51,465 nucleotides of DNA, taken from the NCBI RefSeq assembly GCF_030693485.1, contig NZ_JAUYAN010000327.1:1-51465 (forward strand), in the 5' to 3' direction. Shown one piece after another: positions 26,721-34,968 of this stretch. The position numbers and the translations under genes are program-made. The notes beneath the pieces are model-generated. The model was not told where the DNA came from, did no database searches, and saw only the letters and a program-made list of their open reading frames with translations. This DNA is from Bradyrhizobium sp. Its GTDB lineage: Bacteria > Pseudomonadota > Alphaproteobacteria > Rhizobiales > Xanthobacteraceae. How positions within the stretch are numbered: position 1 is the first letter of the stretch; the number at the start of each line of letters is the position of its first letter.

Positions 26721-26897
26721 TTACGGTGAAACCAGGTGTTGGATATCTTGACCCTTCCATTCGGTGGCAAGGCCGGGCATGTCCGCCATCGAAATTCCGT
26801 GGCGCACTTCAGTCTCGGCTTGCGCCGGTGCGGTGAACAAACCGGTGCTTACCGCGAGTGCCGCCGCAGCAATAAGCATCGAATTTCGGGCGCGCAT
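26721..26897 (-). pseudogene. Remnant of a peptide-type solute-binding protein gene
   Basis: An ATG at 26897 with GGAG eight bases upstream starts a clear signal peptide (LIAAAALAVSTGLFTAPAQA), followed by the opening of a DppA-like mature protein, VRHGISMADMP, joined directly to GLATEWK. In the intact binding protein encoded at 27099 these two blocks are separated by about 40 residues (ADIP at 42-45, GLATEWK at 86-92). After GLATEWK the remnant ends within ten residues at a stop. This is an internal deletion plus loss of the remaining 460 or so residues. The signal peptides differ, so the remnant comes from a paralogue, not a fresh copy of the neighbour. It could still be transcribed and translated. 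Confidence 0.7.
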
Positions 26898-27033
26898 GAA
26901 CCAAACTCCGTTGAGGGGAAGCCGGTTGTGCATTGCAAACTTGATGCCAGAATAGGTATTCATTGCATCGCCGGTGTCGCGCAGTCATAACGAATTGTGC
27001 GTCAAATCGCCCTTCGGAGAATATTCGCTTCCC

Positions 27034-27050
27034 TTGGCATGCGCGTTGCA
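27034..27050 (+). promoter_or_regulatory. Sigma-54 (RpoN) -24/-12 promoter of the amide-uptake operon
   Basis: TTGGCATGCGCGTTGCA fits the YTGGCAYR-N4-TTGCW consensus. The invariant GG (27036-27037) and GC (27048-27049) are exactly ten bases apart. Transcription would start near 27061, leaving a leader of about 38 bases to the ATG at 27099, with AAGGAG in it. An RpoN promoter suggests nitrogen control through an NtrC-type activator; I did not find a clear enhancer site. Confidence 0.65.
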
Positions 27051-27098
27051 TGAAATTGCATCAGAAATAGTCATCAAAAACGAGAAGGAGTTGCTGGG

Positions 27099-28763
27099 AT
27101 GCGTGCCTTAAAATCTTGGAAGTACCGGGCTGCCACATTCGCCGTGCTCGGAGTCGGCTTGGTCGCCGCTTTCCCGCAGGCAGTCCAGGCGCAAACCACC
27201 CTGCGCATTGGCATGACCGCCGCCGATATTCCGCGCACGCTGGGCCAGCCGGATCAGGGTTTTGAAGGCAACCGCTTCACCGGCCTCACGATGTATGACG
27301 GCCTGACGCTGTGGGATCTCTCCTCCGCCGACAAGCCGAGCGTCGTGATTCCCGGGCTTGCGACCGAATGGAAGGTCGACGATGCCGACAAGAAGAAGTG
27401 GACGTTCAAGCTTCGCCCCGGCGTCAAATTCCACGATGGCTCGCCGTTCAACGCCGACGCCGTGGTCTGGAACGTCGAAAAGGTGCTCAAACAGGATGCA
27501 CCCCATTTCGATCCGAGCCAGGTCGGCGTCACCGCGTCGCGGATGCCGACGCTGGCTTCCGCCCGCAAGATCGACGATCTCACGGTGGAATTGACCACCA
27601 AGGAGCCCGACAGCTTCCTGCCGATCAATCTGACCAACCTTTTCATGGCGAGCCCCTCGAAATGGCAGAAGCTGTTCGAGACGGCGGAAGGCGCTGACGC
27701 CAAGGCCAAGTCTCAGGCCGCCTGGGCCGGCTTCGCGCGCGACGCCTCCGGCACCGGGCCATGGAAGATGTCGAAATTCACGCCGCGCGAGCGGCTCGAA
27801 CTGGTGAAGAATGAGGCTTACTGGGACAAGGCGCGCGTTCCCAAGGTCGACAGGATGCTGCTGTTGCCGATGCCCGAGGCCAACGCGCGCACCGCCGCCC
27901 TGCTTTCGGGCCAGGTCGACTGGATCGAGGCGCCGGCGCCGGATGCCGTGAAGGAAATCAAGCAGCGCGGCTTTCAGCTCCAGACCAACGAGTCGCCGCA
28001 TGTCTGGCCGTGGCAGTTCTCGCGTGTTGAGGGCTCGCCCTGGAACGACATTCGCGTTCGCAAGGCGGCCAATCTCTGCATCGACCGCGAAGGGTTGAGG
28101 GACGGCCTGCTGGCCGGCCTGATGGTGCCGGCGACCGGCACCTTCGAACCCGGTCATCCCTGGCGCGGCAAGCCGACCTTCCAGATCAAGTATGACAAGG
28201 CGGCGGCGCAGAAGCTGATGCAGGAAGCCGGCTTCGGACCGACCAAGAAGCTGACGGTGAAGACCCAGACCTCGGCATCCGGCTCCGGCCAGATGCAGCC
28301 ATTGCCGATGAACGAGTATCTGCAGCAGGCTCTGGGCGAATGCTATTTCGACGTGCAACTCGACGTCATCGAGTGGAATACGCTGTTCACCAACTGGCGC
28401 CGCGGCGCCAAGGATCCCACCGCCAACGGTGCCAACGCCACCAACGTCACCTATGCGGCGATGGACCCGTTCTTCGCGCTGGTCCGCTTCCTGCAATCGT
28501 CGATGGCGCCGCCGGTTTCGAATAATTGGGGCTTTATCAACAACCCCAAGTTCGATGAGCTGGTGACCAAGGCGCGCCAGACCTTCGAGCCGGCGGCGCG
28601 CGATGCGGCGCTGGCTGAACTGCATGCGGCCTCGGTCGACGACGCGGCGTTCCTCTACGTCGCCCACGACGTCTCTCCGCGCGCCATGAGCCCCAAGGTC
28701 AAGGGATTTGTGCAACCGAAGAGCTGGTTCGTGGACTTCTCGCCGATCACGATGGCGCCGTGA
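27099..28763 (+). CDS. Dipeptide/oligopeptide-type ABC substrate-binding protein (DppA family)
   Basis: The 554-residue protein has a signal peptide ending near residue 32 (AVQAQTT) and the type II extracellular binding fold of SBP family 5: the domain starts GLTMYDGLTLWD, continues GLATEWKVDDADKKKWTFKLRPGVKFHDGSPFNADAVVWN, and includes the late IRVRKAANLCIDREGLRDGL hinge region. AAGGAG lies eight bases before the ATG. It is the first gene of an operon with two permeases, two ATPases, an AtzG-like protein and an amidase, so the ligand is more likely an amide-containing compound than an ordinary peptide. Confidence 0.9.
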   Translation: MRALKSWKYRAATFAVLGVGLVAAFPQAVQAQTTLRIGMTAADIPRTLGQPDQGFEGNRFTGLTMYDGLTLWDLSSADKPSVVIPGLATEWKVDDADKKKWTFKLRPGVKFHDGSPFNADAVVWNVEKVLKQDAPHFDPSQVGVTASRMPTLASARKIDDLTVELTTKEPDSFLPINLTNLFMASPSKWQKLFETAEGADAKAKSQAAWAGFARDASGTGPWKMSKFTPRERLELVKNEAYWDKARVPKVDRMLLLPMPEANARTAALLSGQVDWIEAPAPDAVKEIKQRGFQLQTNESPHVWPWQFSRVEGSPWNDIRVRKAANLCIDREGLRDGLLAGLMVPATGTFEPGHPWRGKPTFQIKYDKAAAQKLMQEAGFGPTKKLTVKTQTSASGSGQMQPLPMNEYLQQALGECYFDVQLDVIEWNTLFTNWRRGAKDPTANGANATNVTYAAMDPFFALVRFLQSSMAPPVSNNWGFINNPKFDELVTKARQTFEPAARDAALAELHAASVDDAAFLYVAHDVSPRAMSPKVKGFVQPKSWFVDFSPITMAP

Positions 28764-28784
28764 TTGGCTGACTCTGCGCTTTCT

Positions 28785-28976
28785 ACTCTCTCCCCTGTGG
28801 GAGAGGGTGGATCGAATGCGCTTGACGCATTCGAGACGGGTGAGGGGTCTTTCTCTGCGGATGCAGACCCCTCATCCGGCGCGGACTGCGCATAGCCGAT
28901 GCAAGGCATCGGGGTCCTTGGAGACGACTGCCGCAGGCCGCCTACGGCCACCTTCTCCCACAAGGGGAGAAGGGAA
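28785..28976. repeat. Composite palindromic intergenic repeat inside the ABC operon
   Basis: The element begins with the hairpin CTCTCCCCTGTGGGAGAGG and ends with CCTTCTCCCACAAGGGGAGAAGG, with further dyads between (GAATGCGCTTGACGCATTC; GACCCCTCATCCGG). This type of repeat is common between genes in Bradyrhizobium-like genomes. Its place between the binding-protein gene and the first permease gene could attenuate transcription or stabilise the upstream mRNA, giving more binding protein than permease. Confidence 0.7.
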
Positions 28977-28990
28977 GAAAAAGGTGACTT

Positions 28991-29944
28991 GTGCTCGTCT
29001 ATATCGCCCGCCGTATTATCTATGTGATTCCCATCGTCATCAGTGTGGCGCTGGTGTGCTTTCTGCTGGTGCACATCACGCCCGGGGATCCTCTCGTCGC
29101 GGTTCTGCCGGCTGACGCCTCGCAGGAACTGGCGGCGCAATTGCGCATCGCCTACGGCTTCGACCGCCCGCTGCCGGTGCAGTTCGGCATCTGGGTGTGG
29201 AAGGCGCTCCATGGCGATCTCGGCAATTCCATCGCCACCGGGCGTCCGGTGCTTTCGGAAGTCATGCGCGCCGTCGGCAACACCGTGACGCTGGCGATCG
29301 CGGCCGCGCTGATCGGCTTCACGCTCGGATTGTTCTTCGGCCTGCTCGCCGGCTATTTCCGCGACACCTGGATCGACAAGGTCGCGACCTCGATCGCGAT
29401 CGCCGGCGTCTCGGTGCCGCATTACTGGCTCGGCATGGTGCTGGTCATCATCTTCTCGGTGCAGCTCAACTGGTTGCCCGCGGTCGGCGCCGGCCCCGGC
29501 GGCTCCGGCGCCTGGGGCTGGGACTGGGAACACCTGCGCTATCTGATCCTGCCCGCGATTACCACGTCGGTGATTCCGATGGGCATCGTCACCCGCACTG
29601 TGCGCGCGCTGACTGGCGATATTCTTTCGCAGGACTTCGTCGAGGCCCTGCGCGCCAAGGGGCTGCGCGAGATCCATGTGTTCCGCCACGTCATCAAGAA
29701 CGCCGCACCGACCGCGATGGCGGTGATGGGTCTGCAGCTCGGCTACATGCTGGGCGGCTCGATCCTGATCGAAACCGTGTTTTCCTGGCCGGGCTCGGGC
29801 CTGCTGTTGAATTCCGCGATCTTCCAGCGCGACCTGCCGCTGCTGCAGGGCACCATCCTGGTGCTGGCGCTGTTCTTCGTGTTTCTCAACCTGATGGTCG
29901 ATATCACGCAGGCGGCGATCGACCCGCGTATCAAGCGGAGCTGA
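28991..29944 (+). CDS. Dipeptide-type ABC transporter permease (DppB family)
   Basis: The 317-residue inner-membrane protein starts at GTG with AAGGTGA just before it. It has the DppB N-terminus (VYIARRIIYVIPIVISV), the HITPGDP motif, and the ATPase-contact loop EALRAKGLREIHVFRHVIKNA near residue 220. Six membrane segments are apparent. It should pair with the DppC-type subunit that follows. Confidence 0.92.
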   Translation: MLVYIARRIIYVIPIVISVALVCFLLVHITPGDPLVAVLPADASQELAAQLRIAYGFDRPLPVQFGIWVWKALHGDLGNSIATGRPVLSEVMRAVGNTVTLAIAAALIGFTLGLFFGLLAGYFRDTWIDKVATSIAIAGVSVPHYWLGMVLVIIFSVQLNWLPAVGAGPGGSGAWGWDWEHLRYLILPAITTSVIPMGIVTRTVRALTGDILSQDFVEALRAKGLREIHVFRHVIKNAAPTAMAVMGLQLGYMLGGSILIETVFSWPGSGLLLNSAIFQRDLPLLQGTILVLALFFVFLNLMVDITQAAIDPRIKRS

Positions 29945-29974
29945 TGCGGTGAATATCCATCCAAGGATCACACC

Positions 29975-30862
29975 ATGAGCGCGATGACAGACACGGCCCT
30001 GCAGGTCGCGCCCGCCACCAAGGCGCGGGGCTACTGGGCCACGGTCGGCCGCCGCATCGCGCGCGACAAGGTCAGCATGGTCTGCGCCTTCATTCTCGCG
30101 CTGATCTTCCTCTCCGCCGTGTTCGCGCCGTGGCTCGGGCTCGCCGATCCCTATCAGGGTTCGATGATCCGCCGGCTCCGCCACATCGGCACGCCGAACT
30201 ATCCGCTGGGCACCGATGAACTCGGCCGTGACATGCTGGCGCGCCTGATCTATGGCGGGCGCCTGTCGCTGCTGGTCGGCATATTGCCTGTCATCCTCGC
30301 CTTCATGATCGGGACCTCGCTCGGCCTCGCCGCCGGCTATGTCGGCGGCAAGCTCAATACCGTGATCATGCGCACCATTGACGTGTTCTACGCCTTCCCC
30401 TCGGTGCTGCTGGCGATCGCGATATCGGGCGCGCTCGGCGCCGGCATCGTCAACTCGATCGTCTCGCTGACCATCGTGTTCGTGCCGCCGATCACCCGCG
30501 TGGCCGAAAGCGTCACCACCGGCGTGCGCAATATGGACTTCGTCGAGGCGGCGCGCGCCTCCGGCGCCGGCGCCTTCACCATCATGCGGGTGCACATGTT
30601 GGGCAACGTGCTGGGACCGATCTTCGTCTATGCCACCGGCCTGATCTCGGTATCGATGATTCTGGCCGCCGGCCTGTCGTTCCTCGGCCTCGGCACCAAG
30701 CCGCCGGAGCCGGAATGGGGCCTGATGCTGAACACGCTGCGCACCGCGATCTACGTCAATCCGTGGGTGGCGGCGTTGCCCGGCGCCATGATCTTCGCGG
30801 TATCGATCTGCTTCAACCTGCTCAGCGACGGCATGCGCAGCGCCATGGACATCCGGAACTGA
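29975..30862 (+). CDS. Dipeptide-type ABC transporter permease (DppC family)
   Basis: This 295-residue permease has the cytoplasmic N-terminal stretch typical of DppC, an early helix (MVCAFILALIFLSAVFAP), the motif YPLGTDELGRDMLARLIYGGR near residue 75 and the EAA loop EAARASGAGAFTIMRVHML near residue 193. AAGGA lies seven bases before the ATG. It is 30 bp after the DppB gene. Confidence 0.92.
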   Translation: MSAMTDTALQVAPATKARGYWATVGRRIARDKVSMVCAFILALIFLSAVFAPWLGLADPYQGSMIRRLRHIGTPNYPLGTDELGRDMLARLIYGGRLSLLVGILPVILAFMIGTSLGLAAGYVGGKLNTVIMRTIDVFYAFPSVLLAIAISGALGAGIVNSIVSLTIVFVPPITRVAESVTTGVRNMDFVEAARASGAGAFTIMRVHMLGNVLGPIFVYATGLISVSMILAAGLSFLGLGTKPPEPEWGLMLNTLRTAIYVNPWVAALPGAMIFAVSICFNLLSDGMRSAMDIRN

Positions 30863-30866
30863 CACC

Positions 30867-31919
30867 ATGAACGAAATCGCCACAGTCGAAACGCTGGAGA
30901 AGGTCGAGGACGTCGGCGGCACCGCACAGCCGCTGCTGCAGGTGAATGGCCTGACAAAACATTTCCCGGTGCGCGGCCATCTGTTTGCGAAGCGCAAGAC
31001 GGTGCGCGCGGTCGACGACGTCTCGTTCTCGATCGCCAAGGGCGAAACGGTCGGGATCGTCGGGGAATCAGGCTGCGGCAAGTCGACCACCGCGCGGCTG
31101 TTGATGCATTTGATGACACGCGATGCCGGCGATATCATCTATGACGGCCTGCAGGTCGGGCGCGCGCTGTCGCTGCGCGAGCTTCGTCGCGGCATGCAGA
31201 TGGTGTTTCAGGACAGCTACGCCTCGCTCAACCCGCGGCTCACCATCGAAGAGTCGATCGCGTTCGGCCCCAAGGTGCACGGCATGGCGGATGACGCCTC
31301 GCGCGTGCTGGCGCGCGAACTGCTCGGCAAGGTCGGCCTGCGGCCGGAACATTTCGCGAACCGATATCCGCACGAGATTTCCGGCGGCCAGCGCCAGCGC
31401 GTCAATATCGCGCGCGCGCTGGCGTTGTCGCCGCGGCTGGTGATCCTCGATGAAGCCGTCTCGGCGCTGGACAAGTCGGTCGAGGCGCAGGTGCTCAATC
31501 TCTTGGTCGATCTCAAGCGCGAATTCGGGCTGACTTACCTCTTCATCAGCCACGATCTCAACGTGGTGCGCTACATGTCCGACCGCGTACTGGTGATGTA
31601 TCTCGGCGAAGTGGTGGAGCTCGGTCCGGTCGACCGGGTGTGGGACGCGCCGGCGCATCCCTATACCCGGGCGTTGCTGGCGGCGATGCCGTCGTCCGAT
31701 CCCGACAACCGCACCGAGACGCCGCCGATCTCCGGCGATCCGCCCAATCCGATCGATCCGCCCCCGGGCTGCCGGTTTCATACCCGGTGCCCGTTCGCAG
31801 AACCGCTCTGCGGAAACGCCACACCAAAACTCACTGCACTCGATACAATGGGCCATGAAGCGGCGTGCTACATGGCGATTCCAGGGTCCGGGCACAGTCG
31901 CGCACCGGCACACGCATGA
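30867..31919 (+). CDS. Oligopeptide-type ABC ATP-binding protein (DppF family)
   Basis: The 350-residue ATPase has Walker A GESGCGKST near residue 69, signature ISGGQRQRVNIARAL, Walker B LVILDEAVSALD and switch region FISHDLNVVRYM. The C-terminal extension typical of Dpp/Opp ATPases is present (AHPYTRALLAAMP, then GCRFHTRCPFAEPLCG with its conserved cysteines). It starts four bases after the DppC stop. In this operon it is separated from the second ATPase by the AtzG-like and amidase genes, which is unusual. Confidence 0.9.
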   Translation: MNEIATVETLEKVEDVGGTAQPLLQVNGLTKHFPVRGHLFAKRKTVRAVDDVSFSIAKGETVGIVGESGCGKSTTARLLMHLMTRDAGDIIYDGLQVGRALSLRELRRGMQMVFQDSYASLNPRLTIEESIAFGPKVHGMADDASRVLARELLGKVGLRPEHFANRYPHEISGGQRQRVNIARALALSPRLVILDEAVSALDKSVEAQVLNLLVDLKREFGLTYLFISHDLNVVRYMSDRVLVMYLGEVVELGPVDRVWDAPAHPYTRALLAAMPSSDPDNRTETPPISGDPPNPIDPPPGCRFHTRCPFAEPLCGNATPKLTALDTMGHEAACYMAIPGSGHSRAPAHA

Positions 31920-31953
31920 TGATCATGCGTAATAGACAGGGAGCGAACGCGAG

Positions 31954-32151
31954 ATGACAAAACCGACGGCGAAAGAGATCAAGGCGATGGCTGACGTCAC
32001 GGGCGTGCCGGTCGATGCCGATGTCGCGGGACGCATAGCCCATTCGATGGGGCCGGCGTTTGAGGGTTTCGCGCCGGTTGCCGGCACGCTGCCGTTCGAC
32101 CTCGAGCCCGCGAGCTTCCAGCTGACGCAAGCGGCAAAGGTTTCCACATGA
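31954..32151 (+). CDS. Small AtzG/GatC-like partner of the amidase (DUF4089-type)
   Basis: The 65-residue acidic protein ends in LPFDLEPASFQLTQA, which resembles the C-terminal LDFPLxxELEPAPVF signature of AtzG-type subunits that bind an amidase-signature enzyme (AtzE in the cyanuric acid pathway). Its stop overlaps the amidase ATG by four bases, as expected for subunits made together. The N-terminal half (KEIKAMADVTGVPVDADVAGRIAHSM) is helical. The family call is made from this short motif and from context, so it is less certain than the amidase. Confidence 0.6.
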   Translation: MTKPTAKEIKAMADVTGVPVDADVAGRIAHSMGPAFEGFAPVAGTLPFDLEPASFQLTQAAKVST

Positions 32152-33560
32152 GCACCGAACCCGCCTTGATGTCGCTGACGGCGGTCGCGAAGGCGATCGC
32201 GGGCAAGACTGTCTCGTCGCGTGAGGTGACGCAATCCTGTCTTGAGCGGATCGCGCAGTGGCAGCCCAGCCTCAACGCCTTCATGTCGATCGAGGCGGAC
32301 AGGGCGCTGGCCGCGGCCGATGCCGCTGACGCGGCGCGGGCGAAGGGCAAGGTGAGCGGTGCGCTGCACGGCGTGCCCTTGGCGCACAAGGATATGTATT
32401 ACGACGCCGGCCACGTGGTGACCTGCGGTTCGAGAATCCGCCGCGATTTCGTCGCCACCACGACTTCGACGGCGTTGCAGCGACTGAAGGACGCCGGCAC
32501 GGTTCGGCTCGGCTCGCTGCAGATGGTGGAGTTCGCCTACGGCCCGACCGGCCATAACCCGCATTACGGGCCGGTGCATAACCCTTGGAACATCGATCAC
32601 ATCACCGGCGGTTCGTCGTCGGGTTCGGGCTCGGCGGTCGCGGCACGGCTGACCTTCGCGGCCCTCGGCTCCGACACCGGCGGATCGATCCGGCTGCCGG
32701 CGCATTTCTGCGGCGTCACCGGACTGAAGACCACGGTCGGCCGCGTCAGCCGCGCCGGTGCGATGCCGCTGTCGCAGTCGCTCGATACCGTCGGCCCGCT
32801 TGCCCAAAGCGCGGAGGATTGCGCCTTGCTGCTCGGCCTGATGGCGGGAGCGGACCCGGCGGACCCCACCGCGATCGCAGGTCCGTTGCCGGATTACATG
32901 GCCGCGACGCGAGAACCGATCAAGGGTCTGACCATCGGCGTGCCCACCGCGTTCTACGTCGATGATCTCGATCCCGAAGTCGCCCGCATTTTCGAAGAAG
33001 CGCTGGCGGTGCTCAAGCGCGAAGGCGCCAATATCGTTCAGGTCGAGTTGCCCGAGCAGCGCCAGCTCACGGCGGCGTGCCAGTTCGTGCTCGCGACCGA
33101 AGCCGCCGCGTTCCACAAGCGCTGGATGATCGAACGCCCCGGCGACTACGGCGCGCAGGTCCTGATGCGGCTGCAGAACGGGCTCGCGGTATCCGGCGTA
33201 TCCTATCTGGAGGCGATGCGCTGGCGCGGTCCGGCTCTGGCCGCGCACAACGCCGCGGTCGCCGGCGTCGATGCCATGATCATGCCGGTGTCGCCGGTCG
33301 CAGCACCCACAATCGCCGAAAGCGACGTCGGCAACAGTCCCGACGCCGAGGCGATGATCCAGCGGCTGACGCGCTTCACCCGCCCGATCAATTACCTGGG
33401 ATTGCCGTCGCTTTCGATTCCGACGGGCTTCACCAAGGACGGCCTGCCGGTCGGCATGCAGCTGGTCGGCCGTTCGTTCGATGAAGCCATGATTTTGCGG
33501 ATCGGTGCTGCGTTCCAGCGCGCCACCGACTTCCACGGCCGGGTACCAAAAAAGCGATGA
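32148..33560 (+). CDS. Amidase-signature family hydrolase (AtzE/GatA-like)
   Basis: This 470-residue amidase should release ammonia from an amide. The catalytic Lys is in LAHKD near residue 80. The cis-Ser lies in the amidase signature GGSSSGSGSAVAA near 154, and the nucleophile Ser in GSDTGGSIRLPA near 180. The sequence has no signal peptide, so it acts in the cytoplasm on imported substrate. Overlaps of four bases join it to the AtzG-like gene before it and the ATPase gene after it. With an RpoN promoter at the head of the operon, the likely job is using an imported amide as nitrogen source. A GatA role in tRNA amidation is unlikely, as no gatB is present and the context is transport. Confidence 0.87.
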   Translation: MSTEPALMSLTAVAKAIAGKTVSSREVTQSCLERIAQWQPSLNAFMSIEADRALAAADAADAARAKGKVSGALHGVPLAHKDMYYDAGHVVTCGSRIRRDFVATTTSTALQRLKDAGTVRLGSLQMVEFAYGPTGHNPHYGPVHNPWNIDHITGGSSSGSGSAVAARLTFAALGSDTGGSIRLPAHFCGVTGLKTTVGRVSRAGAMPLSQSLDTVGPLAQSAEDCALLLGLMAGADPADPTAIAGPLPDYMAATREPIKGLTIGVPTAFYVDDLDPEVARIFEEALAVLKREGANIVQVELPEQRQLTAACQFVLATEAAAFHKRWMIERPGDYGAQVLMRLQNGLAVSGVSYLEAMRWRGPALAAHNAAVAGVDAMIMPVSPVAAPTIAESDVGNSPDAEAMIQRLTRFTRPINYLGLPSLSIPTGFTKDGLPVGMQLVGRSFDEAMILRIGAAFQRATDFHGRVPKKR

Positions 33561-34531
33561 GCAATCTCGTCGAGATCAAGAACCTCAACATTCGTTTCAG
33601 CGGCGAGCGGACCGTGCATGCCGTCAATGACCTCAGTCTCACGCTGGGCGAGGGCGAGGTGCTCGGCCTGCTCGGCGAATCCGGTTCCGGCAAGAGCGTC
33701 ACCCTGCGCGCGCTGATGCGGCTGTTGCCGAAAAAGCGGACGCAGATTTCCGGCACCGTGCAGGTGCTGGGGCGCGATGTGCTGGCGCTGGACGACGAGG
33801 AGCTGTCGGCGTTTCGCGGCCAGACCGTCTCGATGATTTTTCAGGAGCCGGCGCTGGCGCTCGATCCGGTCTACACCATCGGCCAGCAGATTTCCGAAAG
33901 TGTGATGCGTCACGAGGGCAAGAGCCAGGCCGACGCGACTGCGCGGGCGCTGGAAATGCTGGAGGTGGTGCGGATCCCCTCCGCCAAGCGAAGGCTCGAC
34001 GCCTATCCGCACGAGATGTCGGGCGGCATGCGGCAGCGCGCCATGATCGCGCTGGCGCTGGCCTGCAAGCCGAAGATCCTGTTAGCCGACGAACCCACCA
34101 CGGCGCTGGACGCTACCGTGCAGATTCAAATTCTGCTGTTGCTGCGTGAACTGCAGCGCGAATTCGGCATGTCCGTCATTTTCGTCACCCATGATATCGG
34201 CGTCGCCATCGAAATCTGCGACCGGGTGGCGGTGATGTATGCGGGCCAGATCGTCGAGCAGGGCAAGCTCAGCCAGATCGTGCGCACGCCGATCCACCCC
34301 TACGCACGCGGCCTGCTGGCTTCCACCGTGCACGGCGCCAAGCGCGGCCAGCGGCTGGAAACCATCCCGGGGACGCCACCTTCGCTCGACAAGGCGCCCG
34401 TCAATTGCTCGTTCGCGCCGCGCTGCACCTTCGCGCAGCCGCGTTGTATCGAAAGCCTGCCGCCCAATGTGCAAGTGCCGCCGGACCGGATCGCTAGGTG
34501 CATTCTGGCCGAGCCGATGGCTGCGATTTAG
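33557..34531 (+). CDS. Oligopeptide-type ABC ATP-binding protein (DppD family)
   Basis: The 324-residue ATPase has Walker A GESGSGKSVT near residue 37, signature MSGGMRQRAMIALAL, Walker B ILLADEPTTALD and switch region FVTHDIGVAIEI. The C-terminal region ends with CSFAPRCTFAQPRCIE, the cysteine-bearing Dpp/Opp tail. Its ATG overlaps the amidase stop by four bases. It completes the importer with the DppF-type ATPase encoded earlier. Confidence 0.9.
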   Translation: MSNLVEIKNLNIRFSGERTVHAVNDLSLTLGEGEVLGLLGESGSGKSVTLRALMRLLPKKRTQISGTVQVLGRDVLALDDEELSAFRGQTVSMIFQEPALALDPVYTIGQQISESVMRHEGKSQADATARALEMLEVVRIPSAKRRLDAYPHEMSGGMRQRAMIALALACKPKILLADEPTTALDATVQIQILLLLRELQREFGMSVIFVTHDIGVAIEICDRVAVMYAGQIVEQGKLSQIVRTPIHPYARGLLASTVHGAKRGQRLETIPGTPPSLDKAPVNCSFAPRCTFAQPRCIESLPPNVQVPPDRIARCILAEPMAAI

Positions 34532-34600
34532 GCAACGGTTTACATTGTGGTGGGCGGTTTTATTTACCTCGCCTCGCTTGGGGCGAGAGCTTGAGCGGCC

Positions 34601-34849
34601 TCACGCGTTGACGCGCGGGTCGGCCCATTTTTCGATCTGGGAAGCGCCAATCACCTGCTTGGGCTGATGCGGGTTGAGCGTGCCGGCGCTGGCCGACCAG
34701 CCCTTGGCCAGAATCTGCATGGCGAACAGCTTGGCGTCGACCTCCGACCTGAACGTGCGGGTCGATCGCACCACGCCTTCGGCGCTGTCGTCCGTTTTGA
34801 TGGTCTTGTCCGGCCCGAAGGCCACGTACCAGGTGTCAGGTTGTGTCAT
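34601..34849 (-). CDS. Small conserved hypothetical protein, 82 residues
   Basis: The frame encodes MTQPDTWYVAFGPDK then a helical middle (FRSEVDAKLFAMQILAKGW) and a polar end. It has no signal peptide or membrane helix. Codon use matches the neighbours, and the composition is that of a real folded protein, although no strong ribosome binding site is visible. I believe such proteins occur widely in Bradyrhizobium relatives, but I know of no function. Confidence 0.6.
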   Translation of the reverse strand: MTQPDTWYVAFGPDKTIKTDDSAEGVVRSTRTFRSEVDAKLFAMQILAKGWSASAGTLNPHQPKQVIGASQIEKWADPRVNA

Positions 34850-34913
34850 GATTTCATAACAACGGTCGCAGCCTAAAGTTCCGATGCGGGATCTGGCGGC
34901 TGGCTCATGGCCG

Positions 34914-34941
34914 AAAAAAGGGCCGCCCCGAAGGACAGCCC
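34914..34941 (-). terminator. Rho-independent terminator with UUCG tetraloop for the DUF1236 gene
   Basis: Read on the minus strand, GGGCTGTCC-TTCG-GGGCGGCCC forms a nine-pair stem with two G-U pairs and is followed by TTTTTT (34919-34914). It lies 28 bp after the stop of the DUF1236 gene. Confidence 0.85.
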
Positions 34942-34968
34942 CATGTTCTATGTTTGTTGCGTCGGTTT

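Noticed and set aside
24406..26751. A 781-codon open frame overlapping the cyclase gene on the same strand
   Set aside because: The shifted frame gives an Arg/Gly/Ala-rich product without motifs, while the other frame encodes an intact CHASE2 cyclase.
28655..31138. An 827-codon open frame on the minus strand
   Set aside because: It is the antisense shadow of the DppB, DppC and DppF genes, which have clear motifs; the translation is rich in His, Arg, Asp and Gln without structure.
32148..33560. Amidase considered as GatA of the tRNA-dependent amidotransferase
   Set aside because: The pair with a small subunit resembles GatC-GatA, but no gatB is present and the genes are embedded in a transporter operon with an RpoN promoter.
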